From Capsulimonas corticalis (GTDB lineage Bacteria > Armatimonadota > Armatimonadia > Armatimonadales > Capsulimonadaceae), in the NCBI RefSeq assembly GCF_003574315.2, contig NZ_AP025739.1:1612001-1676000 (forward strand): DNA of 64,000 bases, in the 5' to 3' direction. How positions within the stretch are numbered: the stretch's first letter is position 1; every line of letters begins with the position of its first letter. Shown piece by piece: positions 23,965-34,003 of the stretch. The notes beneath the pieces were generated by a model. The model made no database searches. It was given only the letters and a program-made list of their open reading frames with translations, and was not told where the DNA came from. The position numbers and the translations under genes were made by a program.

Positions 23965-26358
23965 ATGCAGCGACGGGATTTTCTGAAGGCGGGAGTCGGA
24001 GCGGTTGTTTTAGGGGCGCTGGCGGCGCAGGAGCCGGCGGACGCTGCGAAGCGGCGGACGCGTGAGACTTCTCCCGGGGAAACGCCTGCGACGGCGGTCC
24101 CGGCTTCGTCGCTTGCGCTCTGGTACGCGCGGCCCGCGCAGGAATGGCTGGAAGCGCAGCCGGTTGGAAATGGGCGTCTGGGCGCGATGGTTTATGGAGG
24201 GACGGAGAAAGAAACGATCCAGCTCAATGAATCGACTGTCTGGGCCGGCTCGCCGCACAATTACGATAGCCCGGACGCCCTCACCTCGCTTCCGGAAATC
24301 CGCAAGCATGTCTTCGCAAACGAATGGGCGGCCGCGCAGGATCTGGTGAACGCGCACTTTATGGGACGTCCTGTCAAACAGGCGCAGTATCAAACGGTCG
24401 GCGCGTTGACGCTGGATCTGGACGACGCCCCGGATGTCTCCGAATATCGCAGAGAACTCGATCTGGATACGGCGACGGTCCGTGTCTCCTATCGGTCCGG
24501 CGGCGTTCGGTATACGCGCGAGGTGTTCGCCAGCACTCCCGATCGGGTCATCGTCGTTCGTCTGACTTGCGATAAGCCGGGGGCGATCGCATTCGGCGCT
24601 GCGTTCGCCAGTCCTCAGCAGTCTGCGGTGTCCATATTGGCGCCGGACACGCTGGCGCTCGACGGAGTGGCCGGCGCGGCGCTAGATAACCCCGGCTCGA
24701 TCAAGTTCACGGCGCTCGCGCGCGTGCTTCATGAGGGCGGGACGGTCAGCGCCTCGGGGGCCAAAGCGACTGTCGCCGGCGCGGACGCCGTGACGATCTT
24801 GATCTCCATGGCGAGCAGCTATCACAGTTACAAGGACGTGGGCGGCGATGCGCGCGGCGGCGCGCTCACTCCTCTGGACGCTGCGGCGCGCAAAAGCTAC
24901 GCCGAGCTTCGCGGCGCACACCTCGCCGATTATCAGCCTCTGTTCCGACGTCTGTCCCTGGACCTCGGCGCCTCGAACATCAGCGACCGGCCGACCGACG
25001 AGCGGATCGCGACGTTTCATCAGGATCAGGACCCCGCGCTGGTGTCGCTTTACTGCCAGTTCGGGCGCTACTTACTGATCTCCTGTTCGCGCGCCGGCAG
25101 CCAGCCCGCGACCTTGCAGGGCTTGTGGAACGACAGCATGGATCCGCCGTGGGGCTCTAAATATACCGTCAATATCAATACGGAGATGAACTACTGGCCC
25201 GCCGGACCGGGCAACCTCGCGGAGTGCTACGACCCGTTGTTTGACTTGATCCAGGATATCAGTGAGACCGGGGCGAAGACGGCGAAGTCGCAGTACGGCG
25301 CGGGCGGCTGGGTCTGCCATCATAACACGGACGCCTGGCGCGGAACGGCGCCGGTGGACGGCGCCTTCTGGGGAATGTGGCCGACCGGCGGCGCGTGGCT
25401 TTGCAAGTCGATTTGGGATCACTATCAGTTCACCGGAGATCGGTCCGCGCTGGCGAAAAATTACCCGTTGATGCGCGGGGCGGCCCAATTCTTTCTGGAC
25501 ACGCTTGTTGAAGAGCCGACTCACAAATGGCTGGTCACGAACCCGTCCATCTCGCCGGAAAACGCGCATCACCATGACGCCAGCATCTGCGCCGGTCCGA
25601 CAATGGATGGGGAGATTCTTCGCGACCTCTTCGACGCCTGCGCCAACGCGGCGCAGGAGCTCGGCAAGGACGGCGATTTCCGGAACAAAGTCATGCTGGC
25701 GCGGGCGCGCCTCGCGCCGATCCCCGTCGGCCACCTGGGGCAATTGCAGGAATGGCTCGCCGACTGGGATGCGAGCGCGACCGAGCAAAATCATCGCCAC
25801 GTCTCCCATCTTTACGGTCTCTATCCCAGCAATCAAATCACCCGTCGCGCCACCCCGGAGCTGTTCGCGGCCGCGCGCAAGTCGCTGGAGACGCGCGGCG
25901 ACGAAAGCACCGGCTGGGCGATGGCCTGGCGCATCAACCTCTGGGCGCGCCTGGAAGACGGCGACCACGCCTTCCACTTGATCTCCGGCCTGATCTCCCC
26001 CGAGCGCACCGCGCCAAATATGTTCGATCTGCACCCGCCATTCCAGATCGACGGCAACTTCGGCGGATCCGCCGGCATCCTGGAACTGCTCCTGCGCAGC
26101 CAGGATGACGAAATCTGCCTGCTGCCCGCGCTGCCGAGCGCTCTTCCGAAGGGACAGGTGAAGGGCCTGCGCGCTCGCGGCGTCTTCGAAGTGGACATCG
26201 AATGGGCCGAGGGACGCCTCGTCGCCGCGACGATCCACAGCCTCGCCGGCGTCAAGTCAACGGTGCGTTACGGCGACAAAGTTCAGGAACTCTCATTGCG
26301 GCGCGGCCAGACGATCTGGCTGGGCGCGGATTTCGCGACGGCAAACATAAGCGCATGA
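23965..26358 (+). CDS. GH95 alpha-L-fucosidase/galactosidase family protein
   Basis: A 797-residue exported enzyme with a twin-arginine signal (QRRDFLKAG). The N-terminal beta domain carries the family signature (LPVGNGRLGAMVYGG-like QPVGNGRLGAMVYGG, IQLNESTVWAGSP). The (alpha/alpha)6 barrel has NINTEMNYWPAGPGNL, SPENAHH with the candidate catalytic Glu, HRHVSHLYGLYP and QIDGNFGGSAGILE with the catalytic Asp region. GH95 removes alpha-1,2-L-fucose or alpha-L-galactose from xyloglucan and related glycans with inversion. Start at 23965 is set by the Tat signal and GGCGGAGG upstream. Its stop overlaps the next ATG (ATGA), so it heads an operon. Confidence 0.93.
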   Translation: MQRRDFLKAGVGAVVLGALAAQEPADAAKRRTRETSPGETPATAVPASSLALWYARPAQEWLEAQPVGNGRLGAMVYGGTEKETIQLNESTVWAGSPHNYDSPDALTSLPEIRKHVFANEWAAAQDLVNAHFMGRPVKQAQYQTVGALTLDLDDAPDVSEYRRELDLDTATVRVSYRSGGVRYTREVFASTPDRVIVVRLTCDKPGAIAFGAAFASPQQSAVSILAPDTLALDGVAGAALDNPGSIKFTALARVLHEGGTVSASGAKATVAGADAVTILISMASSYHSYKDVGGDARGGALTPLDAAARKSYAELRGAHLADYQPLFRRLSLDLGASNISDRPTDERIATFHQDQDPALVSLYCQFGRYLLISCSRAGSQPATLQGLWNDSMDPPWGSKYTVNINTEMNYWPAGPGNLAECYDPLFDLIQDISETGAKTAKSQYGAGGWVCHHNTDAWRGTAPVDGAFWGMWPTGGAWLCKSIWDHYQFTGDRSALAKNYPLMRGAAQFFLDTLVEEPTHKWLVTNPSISPENAHHHDASICAGPTMDGEILRDLFDACANAAQELGKDGDFRNKVMLARARLAPIPVGHLGQLQEWLADWDASATEQNHRHVSHLYGLYPSNQITRRATPELFAAARKSLETRGDESTGWAMAWRINLWARLEDGDHAFHLISGLISPERTAPNMFDLHPPFQIDGNFGGSAGILELLLRSQDDEICLLPALPSALPKGQVKGLRARGVFEVDIEWAEGRLVAATIHSLAGVKSTVRYGDKVQELSLRRGQTIWLGADFATANISA

Positions 26359-27485
26359 AAATCATCATCGCTCCCGATTCGTTCAAAGGGACTCTCACCG
26401 CGCGTCAGGCCGCGCTCGCCATGGCGGCGGGCGTGCGTCAGGCGCTGCCGGATGCGGAGATCGTGCTTCTGCCGCTGGCGGATGGAGGCGAAGGCACAAC
26501 CGAAACTCTGGTCACCGCGACCGATGGCGAGCTTGTGACGCGGACGGTGACGGGGCCGCTGGGGGAGCCGGTTCAGGCGTCGTTTGGGCTGATCGGCGCG
26601 GACCGGCGCACGGCGGTGATCGAAATGGCGCAGGCGGCGGGACTGGGATTGGTCCCCGCGGATCGGCGTGATCCGCGCGTCACCACGACTTATGGAGTAG
26701 GGGAGCTGATGCGCGCGGCGACGGACGCCGGAGCGCGTGAGATCCTGGTCGGGCTGGGCGGCAGCGCGACCAATGACGGCGGCGCGGGCGCCATGCAGGC
26801 GCTTGGCGCGCGTTTTCTGGATGCGCAAGGACGGGAGCTGCCGCATGGCGGCGCGGCGCTCGCGCGGCTGGAGTCGATCGATCTTTCGGCATTCGATTTC
26901 CCGAAGGAGCGTATCACGATCCGCGTGGCGTCCGACGTGCGCAATCCCCTGATCGGCCCGGACGGCGCCAGCGCCGTCTATGGACCGCAGAAGGGCGCGA
27001 CGCCGGACATGGTCGCGGAGCTCGACCGGGCGCTGACGCAATACGCCCAGGTGATCCAGCGGGACCTGGGATGCGACGTCGCCGATCTGCCCGGCGCCGG
27101 CGCGGCGGGCGGCCTGGGCGCGGCGCTTGCGGCGTTTTTTGGGGCGACATCGCGATCCGGCATTGATGTGGTGATGGATACCGTGAACTTTGAAGCGAAG
27201 GCGCGCGGCGCCGATTGGGTGCTGACGGGCGAGGGATATCTGGATCGCCAGACACTTTCCGGAAAGCTGATCGCCGGACTGCTTGCGCGCTGCCGAAAAG
27301 CCGGCGTTCCCGTGATCGCCTTCGGCGGCGGCGTGGAGGAAAGCGCGGCGGCGGCGCTGATCGCGCAGGGGCTGACGGACGCCGTCTCTCTGGTCGGCGG
27401 GGGTGTTACCCGGGAAGAGGCGCTGCGCGATCCAGCGCGTGTTCTTCAGGAAACGACCGCGCGAACGATGACGAAATGGGCGTGA
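26355..27485 (+). CDS. Glycerate kinase (GckA/GlxK family)
   Basis: A 376-residue cytoplasmic kinase of PF02595 that phosphorylates D-glycerate to 2- or 3-phosphoglycerate. Family marks are MKIIIAPDSFKGTLTA at the start, LADGGEGTTETL, GLGGSATNDGGAGAMQALGA, GAGAAGGLGAAL and TGEGYLDRQTLSGK. The length is standard. The ATG overlaps the GH95 stop by four bases, implying translational coupling, which is unusual for this housekeeping-type enzyme and suggests that sugar or uronate breakdown in this operon ends in glycerate. Confidence 0.93.
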   Translation: MKIIIAPDSFKGTLTARQAALAMAAGVRQALPDAEIVLLPLADGGEGTTETLVTATDGELVTRTVTGPLGEPVQASFGLIGADRRTAVIEMAQAAGLGLVPADRRDPRVTTTYGVGELMRAATDAGAREILVGLGGSATNDGGAGAMQALGARFLDAQGRELPHGGAALARLESIDLSAFDFPKERITIRVASDVRNPLIGPDGASAVYGPQKGATPDMVAELDRALTQYAQVIQRDLGCDVADLPGAGAAGGLGAALAAFFGATSRSGIDVVMDTVNFEAKARGADWVLTGEGYLDRQTLSGKLIAGLLARCRKAGVPVIAFGGGVEESAAAALIAQGLTDAVSLVGGGVTREEALRDPARVLQETTARTMTKWA

Positions 27486-27556
27486 GCTTGCGGCATGTTC
27501 CGGTGCGGCATCGGGTATCCTCATTGCAATCTTTGCCCATGCTCGGAGCCATAAAT

Positions 27557-28543
27557 ATGACGCTGCCGCAGTTTTCCAACCCCGTTTATCCCCACTATCT
27601 CGCCGACCCATATTGCTGGCGGCATGACGGCGTTTACTACGCCATCGGAACCGGCAAAGGGGAGGCCAGCGGCGATCCGGCCCGCAATTCCATCGTCCCG
27701 ATCGTGCGATCGGTCGATCTGCGGCGCTGGGAATCGCTGGGCGACGCCTTGATCGCCCCTGAGGAAGAACAAGGCGGGATGTTCTGGGCTCCGGAAACGG
27801 CCTTTCACGACGGCCGCTTTTATATGTACTACCATCCAAACGGCAGCGGCGGCGGGTTCCATATCCGTGTCGCCGTCAGCGAGAAACCCGAAGGGCCGTA
27901 TGTCGATACGGGAGTCCCGCTGACCGATGTCCGTAAGAACCCATTCTGCATCGATTCCCATGCGTTTCAAGATGACGACGGCCAGTGGTATCTGTTTTAC
28001 GCCACGGACTTTCTGGACGAAGACGAGACGACGTTTCGCGGAACCGCGCTGGTCGTCGACAAGCTGATCGGCATGACGGCTCTGGAGGGAAACCCGACTG
28101 TGGTGATGCGCGCGCACTGGCAATGGCAGTGCTTCGAGCGCCGCCGCGACTACGCCGGCAAGGTCGGCGATTGGTATACCTTGGAAGGCCCCGCCGTACG
28201 CAAGCGCGATGGCAAATACTATTGCTTCTACGCCGGCGGCTGCTATGAAAATGAAACATACGGTGTGGACTATCTGACCGCCGACCATGTTCTGGGACCG
28301 TGGACGGAGGTCGGCAAGGAAAACGGGCCGCAGATCATGCGCTCGGTTCCCGGGGAAGTGATCGGGCCCGGGCATCTGTCGATTGTCTCGGACATCGAAG
28401 GCCGGGACTATGTGGTCTATCACGCCTGGAATGAAGCGATGACCGACCGGCTGATGTGCATCGACCCACTTGTGTGGACGCCGGACGGACCGCGCGTCCC
28501 GCGATTCGCCGCCGCGCTCGCCAGCCGATCCCAAACCGACTAG
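27557..28543 (+). CDS. GH43-like five-bladed propeller glycosidase
   Basis: A 328-residue protein with no signal peptide. The three catalytic acids of the GH43/GH62/GH117 fold are in place: Asp17 (YLADPYCW), Asp133 (FCIDSHAFQDDDG) and Glu210 (WYTLEGPAV). The repeat-like segments FWAPETAFHDGRFYMYYH and DGKYYCFYAGG are the propeller blades. Such enzymes release arabinose, xylose or galactose from plant glycans. The ATG at 27557 has GGAG 8 bases upstream; an ATG six codons earlier lacks this. It lies 71 bp after the kinase. Confidence 0.88.
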   Translation: MTLPQFSNPVYPHYLADPYCWRHDGVYYAIGTGKGEASGDPARNSIVPIVRSVDLRRWESLGDALIAPEEEQGGMFWAPETAFHDGRFYMYYHPNGSGGGFHIRVAVSEKPEGPYVDTGVPLTDVRKNPFCIDSHAFQDDDGQWYLFYATDFLDEDETTFRGTALVVDKLIGMTALEGNPTVVMRAHWQWQCFERRRDYAGKVGDWYTLEGPAVRKRDGKYYCFYAGGCYENETYGVDYLTADHVLGPWTEVGKENGPQIMRSVPGEVIGPGHLSIVSDIEGRDYVVYHAWNEAMTDRLMCIDPLVWTPDGPRVPRFAAALASRSQTD

Positions 28544-28574
28544 GGAAGCGCCCGCGCTTTCCGGGAGACGAACA

Positions 28575-30602
28575 TTGAAAAACTGGACGCATGGATTCCT
28601 GCTGGGCTCCTCCTACTATCCCGAACAATGGGACGCCTCGATGTGGGAGGCGGAGTTCGTCAAAATGCGGGAGCTGGGGCATAACGCCGTTCGGATGGGG
28701 GAGTTCGCCTGGGCGTTTTTCGAGCCGAGCGCGGGCGTTTTTGAATTCGATTGGATGGAGCGGGCGATCGAGCTGGCGGCGCGCTATGGCGTCCAGACGA
28801 TCCTCTGCACGCCGACGGCGTCCGTACCGCCCTGGCTCTTTCAGGATCATCCCGAAGTGCTGGGCGGCAACGAAAAGGGGGCGTTCCGTTACGGGGCGCG
28901 CAAGGGCTACTGCACCAATAGCCCGCGCATGCTGGAGGCGGCGGACCGGATTGTCGACGCCATGGGACAGCGCTTTGGCGACAACCCCCATATCGTCGGC
29001 TGGCAGCTGGATAACGAACCGGGATTTCCCTTTGTCTGCTACGATCCTCGCTGCCTTTCGGCGTTCCGGATCTGGCTTCGGGAGCGCTACCAAACGCTGG
29101 GGAGTCTGAACGACGCGTGGGGCGCGGCGTTCTGGAGTCATCGGTATACCGATTGGGATCAGATCGATTTCCCGTTCAATGTCGGCGACGGCGCCTGGAA
29201 TCCGGGGCAGAAGCTGGATTACCGCCGCTTCTTCTCGGATTCGTTCATTCGTTATCTGGGACGGCAGGGGGAGCGCCTGCGTCCATATATTGGAGATCGT
29301 TTTGTCTGCACGAACTGGCCCGACACCAGCTGGTCGGTCGATCTCTATCAGGCGGCGGGAATTCTGGACGTCACCGCGTGGGACAACTATTCGCGGCCGC
29401 CCGGACTTGTCGAGTGGCAGGATCAGCTGCACGGCGGCATGCATCACGATATCGCCCGCTGCGCGGGGCCGAACGGCCGTTTTCTCGTCGCCGAGCAAAG
29501 CGCGCAGACGCCCGCGCACGCCGATTCAAAAGGCATTCATTTGCAGACCTGGACGGATGTGGCGCACGGCGCGCTGGGGGCCATCTTTTTTGAATGGCGT
29601 CCGCCGCTGGGCGGGGCGGAGCAGGGGTATATCTCCGTGCTGCAACTGGACGGCTCGTTCGGCCCGGCCTACGATCAGCATAAGCGTCTCGGCGCGGAGC
29701 TGGCGCGTCTGGGAGGCGAGCTGGCGGACGCCGTGACGGACGCCGATATCGCGATGCTGTTCGATTATGAAAACCAGTGGGCGCAGGGATTTCGGGTCGG
29801 CCCGGACGGATACGACGCCGAGTTTGTGCGCTGGTACAAAGGTCTCAAGTCTCTGGGCCGCAGTATTGATATTGTCAAACCCGGATCCGATCTTTCCCGG
29901 TATCGCCTTGTCGCCGCGCCTGGTCTGCGCATCGTTTCCGAGGAGACCGCGTCGCTGCTAAAGCAATACGTTCAGGATGGCGGGACGCTGCTCCTGAACG
30001 TTCAGTCGGGGGCGTACGATCCCACCGGCAAGCTGCGTCCCCTGATGCCTCCCGGAATCTTCGCCGATATCGCGGGTCTTGTGACGCCGGCGTCCGTGGC
30101 GAAGCGCAGTATGACCGGAAACCTCCTTCAGGGGCCGACGGATCAGGGGATCGGCGTGAAGTTCGGGGTTCGTTTCGCCGACGGGGCGTCTTTCTCTCCA
30201 GAAACGGTCATGGAGGGCGTCGAGCTGCGGGGCGCGGAGTCGATCGCGTTCTTCACCGGCGCGCGGATGGAGGGGCGGCCGGCGATCACCGTCAATCGCG
30301 TTGGCTCGGGCTCGGTCTTTTATGTCGCCACCGATTCGCGGGACGGCGGCTTCTATGACGCGCTTGCGCGCGAATGCGGCGGCCGCCTGGGAATAGAACC
30401 GCTCTGCGCGGCGCCTCCCGGCGTGGAGGCCGTGAGCCGGCGAACTTCGGACTGGCGATATCTGTTTCTGCTCAATCACACCGACCATCGCCAGGAGGTC
30501 TCGCTGCCGTCGCCGGCGGTCGAACTGCTGTCGGAGCGCCGCGTGGAAGGCGCGCTGGTGATGGAAAGTTTTGATGTGGCGGTGCTGAAATGGAAGGCGT
30601 GA
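28575..30602 (+). CDS. GH42 beta-galactosidase
   Basis: A 675-residue cytoplasmic enzyme of the standard GH42 length. The barrel begins GSSYYPEQWD, continues VRMGEFAWAFFEP, and holds the acid/base Glu148 in GWQLDNEPG and the nucleophile Glu307 in FLVAEQSAQ. A trimerisation domain with the typical glutaminase-like fold follows (DIAMLFDYENQWA) and a small beta domain ends the protein. The start is a TTG at 28575 with GGGAG at 7-base spacing; no ATG fits. It hydrolyses terminal beta-galactose from oligosaccharides imported after extracellular attack. Confidence 0.93.
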   Translation: MKNWTHGFLLGSSYYPEQWDASMWEAEFVKMRELGHNAVRMGEFAWAFFEPSAGVFEFDWMERAIELAARYGVQTILCTPTASVPPWLFQDHPEVLGGNEKGAFRYGARKGYCTNSPRMLEAADRIVDAMGQRFGDNPHIVGWQLDNEPGFPFVCYDPRCLSAFRIWLRERYQTLGSLNDAWGAAFWSHRYTDWDQIDFPFNVGDGAWNPGQKLDYRRFFSDSFIRYLGRQGERLRPYIGDRFVCTNWPDTSWSVDLYQAAGILDVTAWDNYSRPPGLVEWQDQLHGGMHHDIARCAGPNGRFLVAEQSAQTPAHADSKGIHLQTWTDVAHGALGAIFFEWRPPLGGAEQGYISVLQLDGSFGPAYDQHKRLGAELARLGGELADAVTDADIAMLFDYENQWAQGFRVGPDGYDAEFVRWYKGLKSLGRSIDIVKPGSDLSRYRLVAAPGLRIVSEETASLLKQYVQDGGTLLLNVQSGAYDPTGKLRPLMPPGIFADIAGLVTPASVAKRSMTGNLLQGPTDQGIGVKFGVRFADGASFSPETVMEGVELRGAESIAFFTGARMEGRPAITVNRVGSGSVFYVATDSRDGGFYDALARECGGRLGIEPLCAAPPGVEAVSRRTSDWRYLFLLNHTDHRQEVSLPSPAVELLSERRVEGALVMESFDVAVLKWKA

Positions 30603-30657
30603 CGATGGGGGCGTGATGGCGGTTGGGACCAAAAGGGCGCGACTCTCGGGTTATCCA

Positions 30658-30687
30658 TTGGCGATGTGGGCGGTCATAGGGTAAACT
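30658..30687 (+). promoter_or_regulatory. Promoter of the BTAD regulator, probably leaderless
   Basis: TTGGCG (30658-30663), 18 bases, TAAACT (30682-30687). The start of transcription would fall at or next to the ATG at 30693, so the message may be leaderless. Confidence 0.45.
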
Positions 30688-30692
30688 ACCGT

Positions 30693-33600
30693 ATGGCGAC
30701 TGCGCAATCACACATTTGGCGTATCGAATTGTTCGGCGGTTTGCGCGCGCGTTCCGGGACTCAAACGATCGATCGGTTTCAAACCCAGAAGACAGCCGCG
30801 CTGCTCGCATACCTCGCGTTTTATCCCAATCGCCGTCACCTGCGCGAAGAACTGGTCGACCTCCTCTGGCCGGACGCCGAGTCCGAGGCGGGGCGTCACC
30901 GGCTCTCGCAGGCCCTGGTTTCCCTTCGCTCTCAGCTGGAGCCGGATGGCGTTCCCAAGAACAGCATTCTGCGCGCCGACCGCCAGACGGTCGGGCTGGA
31001 TACCTCGGTTGTCACGGATACCGCCGAGTTTGAGGCCGCGCTCTTTTCCTCCAAGAACCAGACCGGAGCGGAAGCCGCGGTCCGTCTTGAGCGGGCGGTG
31101 ACGCTCTACCAGGGCGACCTGCTTCCCGGGTACTACGAAGATTGGATCATCACCGAGCGCCAGCGGCTTCTGGATATGGCGACCGGCGCCAGCCGCCGAT
31201 TAGTGGCGCACTACGAAGAAATCAACCAGTTCGAGCGCGCCCTGGATTACGCTCGGCGCGGCCTGGAGATCGATCCCATTTCCGAGGATCTCCATGTCGA
31301 CTTGATCCGGGTGCTCGCCGCCAGCGGCCAGCGCGCGGCCGCGCAGCGGCACTTCCGTGAGATGGAGCGCATCCTGATCAAGGAACTGGACGAGCCGCCG
31401 AGCGCCGCGACCAAGGCCCTGGTCGAGCAGATCCTTCAGAACACCATGGCGGCTCCCCCCGCGCGTCCCGCATCCCGGGTGAAGGAAACGACGCTCCCGT
31501 CGCCGCTGACGCGGTTCTTTGGACGCGACGCGGAGATTGCCCAGGCCCAGAGTCTTCTGACCTCCGGCAAGGTGCGGCTGCTGACGCTGACCGGCATTGG
31601 CGGCGGCGGCAAAACTCGTCTTGCGGTGGAGATTGCCGGCCGCATCGCCGTCGACTTCTCCAGCGCCGTCTGGTTCGCGCCCCTGGCGGACCTCAGCGAC
31701 GCCCGTTCGATCCCCAGTGCGATCGCCGAGGCGCTGCGGCTGACGCCCTCGGCGGACACGCCGCCGCTGGACCTGATCGTCACCTCGCTTTCCGCGCAGC
31801 CCTCGCTTCTGGTTCTGGACAACCTCGAACACCTGGTGGAGGAAGCCGCGCCGATCGTCCGTGAGCTGCTGGCGCGCGCGCCGTCGCTGACGATCCTTGT
31901 CACCTCACGCCAGCGGCTGGGGCTGCAAGGCGAGCGCGAGATCTCCGTTCCCCCCCTGGAATCGCCCGTGGGCTCCTTCAAAACCAACGGCCGCGCGGTC
32001 AGCCCGGAACGATTGATGGAGATGGACGCGATCCAGCTGTTTGTCGATCGCGCCCAGGCCGTCCGCCCCGCCTTCAAAGTGACCGCGCAAAACGCCGCCG
32101 CCATCGCGCAGCTTTGCGAGCGCCTGGAAGGGATCCCGCTGGTCATCGAGCTTTGCGCCGCCTGGGCTCAGACTCTCACACCCGCGCAGATGCTGACCCA
32201 GCTGACGCGCCGTTTCGAGCTTCTGGTCAGCCGCAGCGTCGATATCGCGCCGCGCCACCAGAGCCTGCGCGCGGCGCTGGACTACAGCTACGTGCAGCTG
32301 CCCGAGAATTTGCAGCGCTTCTTCGGCCGGCTGTCCGTCTTTCGCGGCGGCTGGACATTGGAATCGGCGGAGGCCGTCGGCGGGTCGAGTTTTGCCGACA
32401 CAAGCTCTTATGTGATCCTGGAAGCCGTGACGACTCTGCGGGAGCGCTCCTTAATTCTGGCCGATGAGACCGAAGAGGGCGGCGCGTTCCGATATCGGAT
32501 GCTGGAGACGCTGCGCGAGTTCGCGGCGGAGCAAGTTCCGCCGGACGAACGCGAAGAGCTGCACCGCGCGCACGCCGAATATCTCATGGCTCTAGCGGAA
32601 GCGGCGGAGCCGGAGATCGCCGGCGGCGATCAGGCGCCGTGGCTGGAGCGTATGGAGGCCGAGCACGACAACTTCCGCGCGGCGATGCACTGGGCGCTGG
32701 AGAGCGAATCCGCGGAGATCGGCCTGCGCCTCGCCGGCGCGCTGGCGTACTTCTGGGAGGCGCGCGGGTATCTGGGCGAGGGGCAGGAGTGGCTCGAGAA
32801 GCTGCTGGCGCTGCCGCAGGCGACATCCGACTCGCTGCGCCGCGTGCGCGCGAATGCGCTCACCGGGCGCGGGTATCTCATGCGCAATCAAGGCGCGTCC
32901 GCCGGGATTGACGCCGTGATGGAGGAGGCCCTGCGCTTGTGGCGCGCGATCGGCGACGACCATGGCCTCGCCGTCACGCTGCAAGTGCTGGCGACCCTCG
33001 CCTATTCTCGGGAAGACTGCGACCTGGCCCGCGTGTATCTCGAAGAAGGCCTGGAGCTCTCCCGCAAGCTTGGCGACCCGATGCTGGTAGCCCAGGCGAT
33101 GCTCAATCTTGGGAATATCGCGCTGGAGCAGGCGGAGTTCCCGGAGGCGCTGGAGTTTTATTCCGACAGCCTGGAGATCTTCCGGGCCGCCAGAAACCGT
33201 GTCCGGATCGCGCATGTCCTCAACAACATGGGCCTCGTGGCGCGCTTTCAGGAGGATTATCCGAGGGCGTTCACGCTGCTCCAGGAATCGCTTGAGACCG
33301 GCATTGAGCTGACCGGCCGCGCCGCGAACGCCACCACCTTGCTCAATCTGGGAACGCTCTACCGGCTCGACGGCCAGTTCGCCCTTGCGCGCGCCACGCT
33401 ATCGGAAGCCGTGATGGTCGCGCAGGAAGTGGGCGAGCGCCGGCTTCTGGCGTATGTGATCAAAGAACTCGGCCACCTCGCGTGCGTCGAGCATAAGTTC
33501 AGTGAAAGCGTGCGCCTCCTCTCCATCTCGGAAAGCATGCGAAAAACGCTGGCCCTCTCCTTCAAGCCCGCCGACCCCGTCGAGCTAGAGCGCGACCTCG

Positions 33601-33719
33601 CCCTTGCCCGTGAAGCCCTCGGCGAAGCGGCGTTCAACGCCGCCTGGAGCGCCGGCGCGCGCCTCACCCTCGCCCAAGCGTTTGACGAGGCGCTCAAGCA
33701 GGCTCAATCTCCACAATAA
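30693..33719 (+). CDS. AfsR/SARP-like regulator (BTAD, NB-ARC, TPR)
   Basis: A 1008-residue cytoplasmic transcription factor. Residues 1-100 are an OmpR-like winged helix (IELFGGLRARSG, HLREELVDLLWPD) and 100-255 the BTAD helical domain. An NB-ARC ATPase follows, with Walker A GIGGGGKTRLA near residue 299, Walker B SLLVLDNLEHL and ILVTSRQRL. The C-terminal 350 residues are TPR repeats (LGNIALEQAEFPEALEFY, LLNLGTLYRLDGQFALAR). Such proteins act as ATP-gated switches that activate neighbouring operons, often secondary metabolism in actinomycetes; here a role in the upstream sugar operon is possible but unproven. An alternative ATG 27 bases upstream overlaps the promoter. Confidence 0.92.
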   Translation: MATAQSHIWRIELFGGLRARSGTQTIDRFQTQKTAALLAYLAFYPNRRHLREELVDLLWPDAESEAGRHRLSQALVSLRSQLEPDGVPKNSILRADRQTVGLDTSVVTDTAEFEAALFSSKNQTGAEAAVRLERAVTLYQGDLLPGYYEDWIITERQRLLDMATGASRRLVAHYEEINQFERALDYARRGLEIDPISEDLHVDLIRVLAASGQRAAAQRHFREMERILIKELDEPPSAATKALVEQILQNTMAAPPARPASRVKETTLPSPLTRFFGRDAEIAQAQSLLTSGKVRLLTLTGIGGGGKTRLAVEIAGRIAVDFSSAVWFAPLADLSDARSIPSAIAEALRLTPSADTPPLDLIVTSLSAQPSLLVLDNLEHLVEEAAPIVRELLARAPSLTILVTSRQRLGLQGEREISVPPLESPVGSFKTNGRAVSPERLMEMDAIQLFVDRAQAVRPAFKVTAQNAAAIAQLCERLEGIPLVIELCAAWAQTLTPAQMLTQLTRRFELLVSRSVDIAPRHQSLRAALDYSYVQLPENLQRFFGRLSVFRGGWTLESAEAVGGSSFADTSSYVILEAVTTLRERSLILADETEEGGAFRYRMLETLREFAAEQVPPDEREELHRAHAEYLMALAEAAEPEIAGGDQAPWLERMEAEHDNFRAAMHWALESESAEIGLRLAGALAYFWEARGYLGEGQEWLEKLLALPQATSDSLRRVRANALTGRGYLMRNQGASAGIDAVMEEALRLWRAIGDDHGLAVTLQVLATLAYSREDCDLARVYLEEGLELSRKLGDPMLVAQAMLNLGNIALEQAEFPEALEFYSDSLEIFRAARNRVRIAHVLNNMGLVARFQEDYPRAFTLLQESLETGIELTGRAANATTLLNLGTLYRLDGQFALARATLSEAVMVAQEVGERRLLAYVIKELGHLACVEHKFSESVRLLSISESMRKTLALSFKPADPVELERDLALAREALGEAAFNAAWSAGARLTLAQAFDEALKQAQSPQ

Positions 33720-33743
33720 GCGCGTTCACCGCGCAATCAACGG

Positions 33744-33792
33744 AAAAACCTCAAGGACGCCTGCATTTCTGAGAAATCTTTGAGGTTTTTTT
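33744..33792 (+). terminator. Rho-independent terminator of the BTAD regulator
   Basis: AAAAACCTCAAG and CTTTGAGGTTTTTTT pair around a loop, ending in seven Ts. Strong intrinsic terminator. Confidence 0.8.
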
Positions 33793-33866
33793 GATCTCAA
33801 TTCCCTATAATAGCGCACGTTCTCTTTTTCAGGCGAATGAGACAATATTAGTATTAAAATAGGTCT

Positions 33867-33894
33867 TTTTGCATGAATTGTTATCTATGCAAAA
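33867..33894. promoter_or_regulatory. Inverted repeat upstream of the first tandem pilin gene
   Basis: TTTTGCAT and ATGCAAAA form perfect 8-bp arms around 12 bases, within a broader AGGT...ACCT symmetry. It lies 110 bp before the pilin ATG and may be an activator or operator site. GGAAACGGTTACG (33937-33949) nearby also looks operator-like. This 284-bp gap holds no gene. Confidence 0.4.
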
Positions 33895-34003
33895 CCTATC
33901 TCCACTGTCTGTTCTCCGAGAAGAGGGAATAATCGGAAACGGTTACGGCTAATATAGCACTTTTAAAATGTCGAAGTTGTTGCTAAACTGAAGGGAGCCC
34001 AAC

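Noticed and set aside
26283-27839. 518-codon minus-strand frame opposite the glycerate kinase and GH43-like genes
   Set aside because: Arg/His-rich shadow without start signals or motifs.
33937-33949. GGAAACGGTTACG as a LacI-type operator
   Set aside because: Symmetry is weak and no promoter is clearly placed around it.
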